A model generated the notes under the pieces. The model had not been told where the DNA came from. It searched no databases and saw only the letters and a list, made by a program, of their open reading frames with translations. DNA of 64,000 bases from Prevotella sp. (lineage in GTDB: Bacteria > Bacteroidota > Bacteroidia > Bacteroidales > Bacteroidaceae): the NCBI GenBank assembly GCA_017458125.1, contig JAFTGB010000003.1:1-64000 (forward strand), written 5' to 3'. Each line of letters begins with the position of its first letter. Positions within the stretch are counted from its first letter, which is position 1. The translations under genes were made by a program, and so were the position numbers. Positions 36,189 to 43,515 of the stretch are shown here, in pieces.

Positions 36189-37772
36189 TCAGGAAAACTG
36201 ACAAATATACGCAGCACACTGCTCTGCACAACGCTCGCCGTCGACACCGGCAGAGACGATGCCTCCGGCATAGCCGGCACCTTCGCCGCAGGGGAAGAGG
36301 CCCTGCAGACGGACATGCATGAGCGTCGCCGCGTCGCGCACGATGCGCACAGGACTGGACGTGCGCGTCTCCACACCTATCATGACGGCCTCGTTGGTCA
36401 GGAAACCGTGGCTCTGACGGCCAAACGTCCTGAAACCTTCCTGCAGACGGCGGCTGATGCCCTTAGGCAACCAGAAGTGAAGCGGCGACGACAGCAGTCC
36501 GGGAGCATAAGACGAGCGGGGCAGGTCGTAGCTCAGCCTGCTGTTGACGAAGTCGGCCATACGCTGGGCCGGGGCAGTCTGTCGGCGGTTGCCCTGCTGC
36601 CAGCAGTCACGTTCCAGACGTTCCTGCATGCGCATCACTCTCAGCACGTCGTCGCCCTCGACGTCGTCGGCACGCAACTCCACCACCATGCCAGAGTTCG
36701 ACCACTGACCGCCACGGTTGGACGGACTCATGCCGTTGACCACGACCTGCTCCTTGTCGGTGGCGGCGGGAATGACGAAGCCGCCCGGACACATGCAGAA
36801 AGAGTAGACGCCACGACCCTCCACCTGGGTGACGAACGAATACTCGGCAGCGGGCAGATACTTACCCCTGCCTTTGGGCGAGTGGTACTGTATCTGGTCT
36901 ATCAGCTCGGCGGGGTGTTCCAAGCGCACGCCCACGGCTATGCCCTTGGCCTCTATTTCGATGTGGGACGCTGCCAGATAGCGGTAGACGTCGCGGGCGG
37001 AGTGACCGGTGGCTAAGATGACAGGGCCATGCAACTCCATCACCGTGTTTGTCGCCTCGGTATCGTGACAAACCTCACAAAGGCATCCCACCACGCTGTC
37101 GCCCCGCAACAGCAGCTGCGTCATCTTGGTCTGGAAGTGCACCTCGCCACCGCTGTTGACGATGGTGTTGCGCATGTTCTCGATGACACGCGGCAACTTG
37201 TCCGTACCGATGTGGGGATGGGCGTCGGACAGGATGCGCGTTGAGGCTCCGTGCTGGCAGAAGACGTTCAGGATTTTCTCCGTAGAGCCGCGCTTCTTGC
37301 TGCGCGTGTAGAGCTTGCCGTCAGAGTAGGCTCCTGCCCCACCCTCGCCAAAGCAGTAGTTGCTTTCGGCGTCCACCTGCTGCGTCTTCGCTATCAGCGC
37401 CAGATCGCGCTTGCGGGCGTGTACGTCCTTGCCGCGCTCCACCACGACGGGGCGCAGGCCCAGCTCTATGAGCCTGAGGGCGGCAAACAAGCCGCCGGGA
37501 CCGGCACCCACCACGATGACCTGCGGAGCATTGGACACGTCAGGGTATTCGGTACGCACGTACTCGTCCTCCTGCGGCATCTCGTTGACATAGGCACGCA
37601 CCTTCAGGTTGACATAGATGGTACGCTGGCGCGCGTCAATGCTGCGCTTCAGTATGCGCAAGGCCGTCAGCGTGCGCACGTCGAAGCCGTGCTCCTGGGC
37701 CACAAACTGGCGCAAGGCCTGCTCGTTGGCGGCCACATGGGGCAGCACGCGCATCTGATACTCGTTAATCAT
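36189..37772 (-). CDS. FAD-dependent oxidoreductase (COG2509 type)
   Basis: A 527-residue flavoprotein: a Rossmann FAD site VVGAGPGGLFAALRLIELGL with the ribose-binding Glu in VVVERGKDV, then FGEGGAGAYSDGKLYTRS, a second FAD-contact region (VILATGHSARD) and a C-terminal FPCGEGAGYAGGIVSAGVDG. A basic N-terminal domain of about 90 residues precedes the FAD site, as in this group of uncharacterised dehydrogenases. Substrate unknown. Confidence 0.85.
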   Translation of the reverse strand: MINEYQMRVLPHVAANEQALRQFVAQEHGFDVRTLTALRILKRSIDARQRTIYVNLKVRAYVNEMPQEDEYVRTEYPDVSNAPQVIVVGAGPGGLFAALRLIELGLRPVVVERGKDVHARKRDLALIAKTQQVDAESNYCFGEGGAGAYSDGKLYTRSKKRGSTEKILNVFCQHGASTRILSDAHPHIGTDKLPRVIENMRNTIVNSGGEVHFQTKMTQLLLRGDSVVGCLCEVCHDTEATNTVMELHGPVILATGHSARDVYRYLAASHIEIEAKGIAVGVRLEHPAELIDQIQYHSPKGRGKYLPAAEYSFVTQVEGRGVYSFCMCPGGFVIPAATDKEQVVVNGMSPSNRGGQWSNSGMVVELRADDVEGDDVLRVMRMQERLERDCWQQGNRRQTAPAQRMADFVNSRLSYDLPRSSYAPGLLSSPLHFWLPKGISRRLQEGFRTFGRQSHGFLTNEAVMIGVETRTSSPVRIVRDAATLMHVRLQGLFPCGEGAGYAGGIVSAGVDGERCAEQCAAYICQFS

Positions 37773-37800
37773 AGCCCTTTATTTTAGCATGTTGATTTTT

Positions 37801-37882
37801 GAATGTGGAATGGTCGCCTGTGGCGATGAAATAATTTAAAAATTAATCATTGAACATCGGCGAAGCCGACCATTCCACATTC
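37801..37882. repeat. Imperfect inverted-repeat element between two genes
   Basis: GAATGTGGAATGGTCG (37801-37816) is repeated inverted at 37867-37882. The symmetry continues outward (TGTTGA at about 37789 with TCAACA at about 37891) and inside (small GGCGAAGCC and CGCC...GGCG stems). The size and shape fit a miniature inverted-repeat element or an elaborate terminator. Confidence 0.55.
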
Positions 37883-37905
37883 ATCATTCAACACTCAACA
37901 CTAAA
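37871..37905. repeat. Heptamer tandem tract (CATTCAA type)
   Basis: CATTCCA, CATTCAT, CATTCAA, CACTCAA and CACTAAA at exact 7-bp spacing, overlapping the right arm of the inverted repeat and ending 6 bp from the DUF1232 stop codon. Confidence 0.7.
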
Positions 37906-37910
37906 AAAAG

Positions 37911-38306
37911 TTATTTCTCATTCCCAACGAACAGGTCGTTGATTTCTTCAATCTCGTCCTCGTCGAACCATTTCGACAGGCGTTCGCGGGCCTTCGTCTG
38001 GATGTCGGGGTCAATGTCCGTCCACACCTTCTTCAGCACAAACACCAGCACCCCCAAGTCGTCGGCCAGTCCGGCTATGGGGATGGCGTCGGGCACCACG
38101 TCGAGCGGACTGATAAGGTAGCCCAAGGCGCCTATAATCATGGCCTTGTTAGTGGCACTCACCTTGTCGCTCTGCAACGTGTAGTACAGGATGAGGGCGG
38201 CATAGACCAACTTTGCCCCAGCACTCTTGGCTATGCGGGCAATCTTCTCCACAAAGTCCTTCTTCGAGAACTTGTTGGCATAGTTCATGAAATCGGGTAG
38301 TTCCAT
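37911..38306 (-). CDS. DUF1232 (YkvA-type) membrane protein
   Basis: A 131-residue protein with the DUF1232 core: ALILYYTLQSDKVSATNKAM then IIGALGYLISPLDVVPDAIP and GLADDLGVLVFVLKKVW. Two hydrophobic helices flank the invariant Y-SP-D--PD--P segment. Family function is unknown; members are small inner-membrane proteins. Confidence 0.85.
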   Translation of the reverse strand: MELPDFMNYANKFSKKDFVEKIARIAKSAGAKLVYAALILYYTLQSDKVSATNKAMIIGALGYLISPLDVVPDAIPIAGLADDLGVLVFVLKKVWTDIDPDIQTKARERLSKWFDEDEIEEINDLFVGNEK

Positions 38307-38312
38307 AATGCT

Positions 38313-38369
38313 ATTTACGATTTGACAATTTACGATTTACTGTTTATTTATGATTTTCTATTGATTAGC
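38313..38369. repeat. Heptamer tandem tract (ATTTACG type)
   Basis: ATTTACG, ATTTGAC, a one-base slip, ATTTACG, ATTTACT, GTTTATT, TATGATT, TTCTATT, GATTAGC. It fills the gap between two genes and overlaps the last codons of the DUF1460 gene. The reverse complement is the same family as the AAATAGT/AAATCGT tracts at 15216 and 43850. Confidence 0.65.
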
Positions 38370-39233
38370 AGACAGGAGTCTCACCACTCTGATGCCCGTA
38401 AACGTAGGGTGCTGCCGCACGTACTGGCTGAGCGTCATAGGCTCGTCCACCACCTTCTTGCGCAACTGGGAGGCGTTGAGCAGGTGCAGGCCGTCGCCAT
38501 GCCACGAGGCAAAGCCCAAATGGGCCGTGTCAAGACCGCGCTTGTTGGTCAGGATGACGATGATGTCGCCGTCGCGCACACACTGGCGCAGCAGCTTATT
38601 GTTGTTCAGCAGCCGTTTGGGTATGTAGCGCACCTTGTGTCCGCTGAGCGCCTGCTCCTGCTGGCGTATCTGGGGCACCAGCCCGGGACGTGCCTTCAGA
38701 ACCTGATACGACATCGGGTGGTCGCTCATCCAGCTGACGCTCAGCGTCTGCACGGCGGTGAAGGGAGGGTTAGGGCTGTCGATGTTGCTGACGAGCTGCA
38801 TCTGCTCCTTGTCCCTGATCCAGTCGCTGAAGTAGTGCAGGCGCGAGGGATAGCCGTCGATGCGCCCGCCCCTGTAGCGCAGCTTCCGCAGCATCGTCAC
38901 GAAGTCGTCCCAAGTGCGTTTGTCCTGCTGGGCACACAGCTTCAGGGCCGCGACGGTCTCCACCAACGTGGTGCAGTCCAACTGACGCGTGTTGACCACC
39001 AACTGCTCGTCGGCACCGTTCACTTCCAAGGTGTGAGCCACGTAGGGCACGCCCAAGAACTGGCGCGCTAACCACAGCGTAGTGGTCTGCGGCGTGGCCT
39101 GCTTCAGCAGACGGCAGACGGTGACGCTGTCGTCCGTCTGGTACGTCACCTGCCCGCTCGCTGACAAGAAGCAAGAGGCAAGAAGCAAGAAGCAAGCGCA
39201 AACCTTATTTATTTTATATTTCTCATTACTCAT
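38358..39233 (-). CDS. DUF1460 amidase-like protein
   Basis: A 291-residue exported protein of the DUF1460 family (N-acetylmuramoyl-L-alanine amidase-like, NlpC/P60-related). The probable catalytic Cys is in RQLDCTTLVETVAAL (about residue 86), and a His in DTAHLGFASWHGDGLHLLNA. Both its start (MSNEKYKINK) and its signal sequence (CFLLLASCFL) are encoded by heptamer repeats, and the second creates a lipobox (LLASC). Homologues recycle or cleave peptidoglycan; the exact reaction is not shown. Confidence 0.78.
   Translation of the reverse strand: MSNEKYKINKVCACFLLLASCFLSASGQVTYQTDDSVTVCRLLKQATPQTTTLWLARQFLGVPYVAHTLEVNGADEQLVVNTRQLDCTTLVETVAALKLCAQQDKRTWDDFVTMLRKLRYRGGRIDGYPSRLHYFSDWIRDKEQMQLVSNIDSPNPPFTAVQTLSVSWMSDHPMSYQVLKARPGLVPQIRQQEQALSGHKVRYIPKRLLNNNKLLRQCVRDGDIIVILTNKRGLDTAHLGFASWHGDGLHLLNASQLRKKVVDEPMTLSQYVRQHPTFTGIRVVRLLSANQ
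39165..39199. repeat. Heptamer tandem tract (CAAGAAG type), coding
   Basis: CAAGAAG, CAAGAGG, CAAGAAG, CAAGAAG, CAAGCGC: five exact units. On the minus strand they are translated as the hydrophobic core of the DUF1460 signal peptide, with the 21-bp (7-codon) period expected of a heptamer read in triplets. The same family recurs at 47475, 47524 and 47939. Confidence 0.8.
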
Positions 39234-39284
39234 TTCTCATCTCACATTTCATATTTCTCATCTCTCACTTCTCATTTCTCATTT
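39218..39284. repeat. Heptamer tandem tract (TGAGAAA type) joining two genes
   Basis: Nine 7-bp steps of a TTTCTCA-like unit (minus strand TGAGAAA/TGAGTAA). The tract supplies the last residues and stop codon of the DUF4421 gene (KMRNEK then TGA) and the start codon and first residues of the DUF1460 gene (MSNEK). The same unit recurs after recJ. Confidence 0.8.
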
Positions 39285-40371
39285 TAGATTTCCTGTACGC
39301 CTTCCTTGGTCCGAAGTTCAGCCCCACATAGATGCACAGGTCGCCAAAGATGTTGTTGGCGGCAAAGCGCGGCTTGCGGTAGTTGTAGGCTCGCACGATG
39401 GCCGACGCGCCGGCATACCACTTGGTGTTGTTCCACACCACGGCAAAGCGTCCGATACCGTCGATGTTGAAGTTGCTGAAGTCGAAGCCCTTGCTTCCGC
39501 CGTTGGCCGTCTCGCCCGATGACGTCTTGTAGCCCAAGGCCATGGACAGGCTGGAGCAGAACAGCCAGTTGCGGGCGAACACCCAGTTGTAGGCGTAGCC
39601 CACCGAGGCACTGATGTCGCGGTACTTGATGGAGTTGAACATCAGTCCGCTGTCTAACGGCACCTCCTGGCCTAAGTGCTGCTTGGCCAGTTCCTCCAAC
39701 CGCTTGTAGTCGAAGTCTATGCTGTGCCTCAAGTATCCGACGCCGGCCATCCACGAGCCGCAGCTGATTTTCTGGCATGTGCTCTGGGCGAAGGCGGCAG
39801 GATAGGAGAAACGCTTGTGGTTGAAGATGTAGTACAGGCTGAGGCCCGTGATGCTGACGTTCAGTCCGTCAAAGGACACACCTTCCAGCGCGTCGGTATT
39901 GATATGCTTGCCCAGGTTGACACGCCGTATCTTGTAGTCGTCCACCGAACGGCGGTAGAAGATGTCGGCACCTATCTGCGCACTGTATATGCTGCCGTCT
40001 ATCTCCAACTTCCGCTTGCCGCTGAACAGGTTAAAGTTGCGCAGGTCGATGGTGTAGCCCAAGAACACCCACCGCCAGCCGAAGTAAGGACCTGCTCTGA
40101 GACCCAACGAGGGGGCGAAGGATATAGACTGGTCGCCGTTGGCGCCGCTGGTGCCTATCCGGTAGTAGTCGTAGGTGTTGACGGACTGCAGCATCAGCGC
40201 CCAGTTGTAGTGCTGGGGCTCCACGTAGGTGGTGTCCACCTCGCTGAACGCCTCCAAGGTGCGACGCAGCCAGCCCGTCTTGCGCTCTGACGACTGCACC
40301 GTCAGCGTGTCGGAGGCAAGGACTGTCATACCTGTCATCAGCATTACTATGGTCACCAGCAGACGCATCAC
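39265..40371 (-). CDS. DUF4421 family outer-membrane protein
   Basis: A 368-residue protein with a signal peptide (MLMTGMTVLAS) and barrel-like strands. The segment YVEPQHYNWALMLQSVNTYD near residue 50 and GLRAGPYFGWRWVFLGYTID are characteristic of DUF4421. Predicted outer-membrane beta-barrel, function unknown. Its last codons lie in a heptamer tract shared with the downstream DUF1460 gene. It starts 4 bp after the Gfo/Idh gene. Confidence 0.78.
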   Translation of the reverse strand: MMRLLVTIVMLMTGMTVLASDTLTVQSSERKTGWLRRTLEAFSEVDTTYVEPQHYNWALMLQSVNTYDYYRIGTSGANGDQSISFAPSLGLRAGPYFGWRWVFLGYTIDLRNFNLFSGKRKLEIDGSIYSAQIGADIFYRRSVDDYKIRRVNLGKHINTDALEGVSFDGLNVSITGLSLYYIFNHKRFSYPAAFAQSTCQKISCGSWMAGVGYLRHSIDFDYKRLEELAKQHLGQEVPLDSGLMFNSIKYRDISASVGYAYNWVFARNWLFCSSLSMALGYKTSSGETANGGSKGFDFSNFNIDGIGRFAVVWNNTKWYAGASAIVRAYNYRKPRFAANNIFGDLCIYVGLNFGPRKAYRKSKMRNEK

Positions 40372-40374
40372 CGC

Positions 40375-41358
40375 TCAGAACTTTCCTAAGATTCGGTCAA
40401 GCACCCAGTTGACCGGGGTGGCCGACACACTCGTACACTCGCACACGCCGATGCCTTGCAGGTGCTCCACCACACTCTTGATGATGGGAGCCTGGACGAC
40501 GGGCGGATTGGGCACGGCCATGCTCTCCTCGCCATACGACGTATGGAGACGGATGGGCTGGAAGTCGAACACGGAGAAGCTGACTGAACCGCGGTCGCCC
40601 ACCAGGTCGATGCGGTCCTCGCGCGCCGACTCATGGGCCACGAAGCACCAGGAGCCGGAGCCGGGCAAGCCGTTCTCGAACTCGAAGCAGGCACTCACCG
40701 TGTCCTCGGCTTCATAGAGCCCGCCACGGTTGGCACGGATGCCGCGGGCCTCGGTGATGACCCCGAACAGCTGCTGCAGGAAGTCCAACTGGTGGGGAGC
40801 CATGTCGTAGAAGTAGCCGCCGCCGGCAATGTCGGGCTGCACGCGCCACGGTAGCTGGCCGTCACGGGCGTAGTCTTCTTCGCGCGGAGGCACCGCAAAG
40901 CGCACCTGTACGTTGACCACCTTGCCTATGACGCCGCGGTCTACCAACTGCCTGACCTTGTCGAAATAAGGCAGGTAGCGACGGTAGTAGGCCACGAAGC
41001 AGGGGATGCCGGTCTCTTCCGACACGCGGTTGACGCGGGCACAGTCTTCGTACGTCGCCGCCAGCGGTTTCTCCACATACACCGGCTTGCCGGCCTTCAT
41101 GGCCATAATGGCGTATGTGGCGTGACTCGACGGCGGCGTGGCTATGTAGACGGCATTGACCTCCGGGTCGTCTATCAGTTCCTGGGCGTCCGTGTACCAC
41201 CGCGCTATGCCGTTACGCTCGGCATAGCTGCGGGCGCGCCGCTCGCTGCGGCTCATCACAGCCACCACGCTGGAGCCTTCCATCTGCGAGAATGCCGGTC
41301 CGCTCTTCTTCTCTGTCACTTCACCGCAACCGATGAAGCCCCACTTGATGATTTTCAT
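40375..41358 (-). CDS. Gfo/Idh/MocA-family oxidoreductase
   Basis: About 327 residues: N-terminal Rossmann motif WGFIGCGEVTEKKSGPAF, then AVYIATPPSSHATYAI, the catalytic-type Lys in VYVEKPLAATYEDC, and IAGGGYFYDMAPHQLDFLQQ in the substrate domain. Family members oxidise or reduce sugars, inositols or biliverdin using NAD(P). No sugar-pathway neighbour narrows the substrate. I start at 41358 (MKIIKWGF), since the ATG three codons upstream is only about 6 bases from the predicted transcription start. Confidence 0.85.
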   Translation of the reverse strand: MKIIKWGFIGCGEVTEKKSGPAFSQMEGSSVVAVMSRSERRARSYAERNGIARWYTDAQELIDDPEVNAVYIATPPSSHATYAIMAMKAGKPVYVEKPLAATYEDCARVNRVSEETGIPCFVAYYRRYLPYFDKVRQLVDRGVIGKVVNVQVRFAVPPREEDYARDGQLPWRVQPDIAGGGYFYDMAPHQLDFLQQLFGVITEARGIRANRGGLYEAEDTVSACFEFENGLPGSGSWCFVAHESAREDRIDLVGDRGSVSFSVFDFQPIRLHTSYGEESMAVPNPPVVQAPIIKSVVEHLQGIGVCECTSVSATPVNWVLDRILGKF

Positions 41359-41379
41359 ATCCAACAATTAATTCGGCCA

Positions 41380-41387
41380 CAAAGATA
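41380..41387 (-). promoter_or_regulatory. Promoter -7 of the Gfo/Idh operon
   Basis: TATCTTTG on the minus strand, 22 bp before the chosen start. It is divergent from the promoter of the membrane-protein/hisB operon. Confidence 0.55.
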
Positions 41388-41395
41388 CAAAAAAG

Positions 41396-41438
41396 TTCAT
41401 AATTCATAGTTCATAGTTAATAGTTTTTTGTAACTTTG
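41396..41438 (+). promoter_or_regulatory. Promoter whose upstream half is a heptamer tract
   Basis: TTCATAA, TTCATAG, TTCATAG, TTAATAG and TTTTTTG (41396-41430) run directly into the -7 element TAACTTTG (41431-41438). The -33 region is therefore made of tandem heptamers. Gain or loss of units would shift or change the -33 element of the operon that includes hisB. Confidence 0.6.
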
Positions 41439-41458
41439 CAGGCAAAACGCGAAAAAAC

Positions 41459-42436
41459 ATGGAGAAACTAAAAGACAACAGCCTGATGAAAGCCCGCAGC
41501 TACCGCAGCGTGCTGGCCACGGGCTTCAGACTCTATACCGGAAACTTCAAACGCCTCTTCAAGGCTTCCTGGCAGATGGCACTGCTCTACGCCCTGAGCT
41601 GCGGAGCCTTGGGCACGTTGCTGGCCATCAAGATACCGGAACTTACACTGGTGCTCATGCAGCAGGTGGCAGTCTATCAGGGCGTATTCATCCAACCGCT
41701 GCTGCAGTACACCAACAGCCTGATAGCCTTGCTGGCACTGACGGTGCTGGCACTGGCCACGCTGTCACTGGCCTCGGCCACCATACTGGCCAAGCTGAAG
41801 GAGCATAAGGAGACGGGCACCATCAGCACCCCGCCACACTGGCTGACAGCCAGCCCGAAGCTGATGGGGCGCACCCTCAAGGGCGTGTTCAGCACCGCGC
41901 TGCTCGTGATGCTGCCCTTCCTCATAGCCACGGCCGCAGCAGCCGTCGTCGCCAAGTGGCAGCCGGAGCTGCTGCACGCCCGCATGTGGACGGTCATGGT
42001 CACGGCCTGCATCGTCACGGCACTCATCGCCGCCCTCTCGCTGCCGCTGATGCATGTGCTGATGAAGTACATCATGGAGGCACCCCGCAGCTACTGGCGC
42101 ACGCTGACCACCAGCTACGGACGGGGCATGGCGCGCTGGGGCTTGCTGTTCATCGTCTTCTTCGTCAGCATCCTGCTTACCCAGTTAGTGGAACTGGTGG
42201 TCATGATGCCGGCCCACGTGCTGAACCTGGCCAACCAGACCGCACACAACGGACTGCTCATCGGCGACCCGTTGGGCATGCCGTCCTACATGACCGCCCT
42301 GACCTTTGCCACCTTCACCCTCTGCTGCTTCATACAGTTCTATGTCAGCCAGGTGGTGATGGTGCATAACTACTATGCCTACGGTGCCATTGAAACCAAG
42401 GAACAGGAGCGCCGGAAACAAAAGATGGACATATAA
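41459..42436 (+). CDS. Polytopic membrane protein, unrecognised
   Basis: A 325-residue protein with about six predicted membrane helices (for example ALLYALSCGALGTLLAI, STALLVMLPFLIATAAAAVV, GLLFIVFFVSILLTQLVELV) and short charged ends. The N-terminal RSYRSVLATGFRLYTGNFKR amphipathic stretch precedes the first helix. I do not recognise a family. It lies 6 bp before hisB and is probably co-transcribed with it. Confidence 0.65.
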   Translation: MEKLKDNSLMKARSYRSVLATGFRLYTGNFKRLFKASWQMALLYALSCGALGTLLAIKIPELTLVLMQQVAVYQGVFIQPLLQYTNSLIALLALTVLALATLSLASATILAKLKEHKETGTISTPPHWLTASPKLMGRTLKGVFSTALLVMLPFLIATAAAAVVAKWQPELLHARMWTVMVTACIVTALIAALSLPLMHVLMKYIMEAPRSYWRTLTTSYGRGMARWGLLFIVFFVSILLTQLVELVVMMPAHVLNLANQTAHNGLLIGDPLGMPSYMTALTFATFTLCCFIQFYVSQVVMVHNYYAYGAIETKEQERRKQKMDI

Positions 42437-42442
42437 GAAACA

Positions 42443-43501
42443 ATGAGAAAAATACTCTTCATCGACCGCGACGGCACCATCATACAGGAGCCGGAGGACG
42501 AGCAGATTGACTCGTTCGACAAACTCAAGTTCGTACCGCAGGCCATCAGCAGCCTCGCATTCCTCAGACAGCACACCGACTACCTGTTCGTCATGGTCAG
42601 CAACCAGGACGGCTTGGGCACGGACAGCTTCCCCGAGCACACCTTCTGGCCGGTCCACAACTTCATTCTGGACACACTCAAGGGCGAGGGCGTCGAGTTC
42701 GACGACATCCTCATAGACCCGCACTTCCCCGAGGACAACGCGCCCACGCGCAAGCCCAACACGGGACTGGTGGCTAAATACATGGAGTCGCCGGAGTACG
42801 ACATCGCCCACAGCTACGTCATCGGCGACCGCGACACCGACCGCCAGTTTGCTGAAAACATAGGTTGCGGCTTCCTGCACATCGGCGACTGGAAGACGGT
42901 CACCGAGATAGCATACGGCGGCGAGCGCAAGGCCGAGGTGAGACGCACCACGAAGGAGACGGACATCATGGTGCAGGTGGACCTGGACGGAACGGGACGC
43001 TGCGACATCAGCACCGGACTGGGATTCTTTGACCACATGCTGGAGCAGATAGGCAAGCACGGAGGCATAGACCTCACCGTACACTGCAACGGCGACCTGC
43101 ATGTGGACGAGCACCACACCATCGAGGACACGGCACTGGCCTTAGGCGAGTGCATCCTGAAAGCCTTGGGCGACAAGCGCGGCATCGAGCGCTACGGCTA
43201 CTGCCTGCCCATGGACGACTGTCTCTGCAGCGTGGCCCTCGACTTCGGCGGCCGTCCCTGGTTAGTGTGGGATGCCGACTTCCACCGCGAGCGCATCGGC
43301 GAGATGCCCACCGAGATGTTCCTGCACTTCTTCAAGAGTCTCAGCGACGCAGCGAAGATGAACCTCAACATCCGTGCCGAAGGACAGAACGAGCACCACA
43401 AGATTGAGGGCATTTTCAAGGCCTTAGCCCGCTCCCTCAAGATGGCCGTCCGCCGCGACGTCTACCACTACGACCTGCCCTCCACCAAAGGAACCCTGTA
43501 A
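42443..43501 (+). CDS. hisB: Bifunctional histidinol-phosphatase / IGP dehydratase
   Basis: A 352-residue fusion. The HAD-type N-terminal half has FIDRDGTI (nucleophile Asp), VSNQDGLGT and YVIGDRDTD. The C-terminal half has the dehydratase metal motifs [29 protein letters not shown] and [15 protein letters not shown]. It catalyses two steps of histidine synthesis. The zinc loop of the E. coli enzyme (CPH...C-C) reads [14 protein letters not shown], without cysteines, which I recall as usual in Bacteroidota. No other his gene is present, so hisB is outside a his operon here. Confidence 0.95.
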   Translation: MRKILFIDRDGTIIQEPEDEQIDSFDKLKFVPQAISSLAFLRQHTDYLFVMVSNQDGLGTDSFPEHTFWPVHNFILDTLKGEGVEFDDILIDPHFPEDNAPTRKPNTGLVAKYMESPEYDIAHSYVIGDRDTDRQFAENIGCGFLHIGDWKTVTEIAYGGERKAEVRRTTKETDIMVQVDLDGTGRCDISTGLGFFDHMLEQIGKHGGIDLTVHCNGDLHVDEHHTIEDTALALGECILKALGDKRGIERYGYCLPMDDCLCSVALDFGGRPWLVWDADFHRERIGEMPTEMFLHFFKSLSDAAKMNLNIRAEGQNEHHKIEGIFKALARSLKMAVRRDVYHYDLPSTKGTL

Positions 43502-43515
43502 AAACAACCCCCCAA

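Noticed and set aside
36128..36376. Longer version of the DUF6722-like gene
   Set aside because: The upstream part lies antiparallel-frame within the FAD oxidoreductase gene and before a -7 element.
42707..42760. Loss of the HisB zinc cysteines as evidence of an inactive phosphatase
   Set aside because: The same cysteine-free loop is, to my recollection, usual in Bacteroidota HisB, and the nucleophile Asp motif is intact.
42185..43117. Long minus-strand frame opposite hisB and the membrane protein
   Set aside because: High-GC genes on the plus strand produce long antisense frames; composition and lack of motifs mark it as a shadow.
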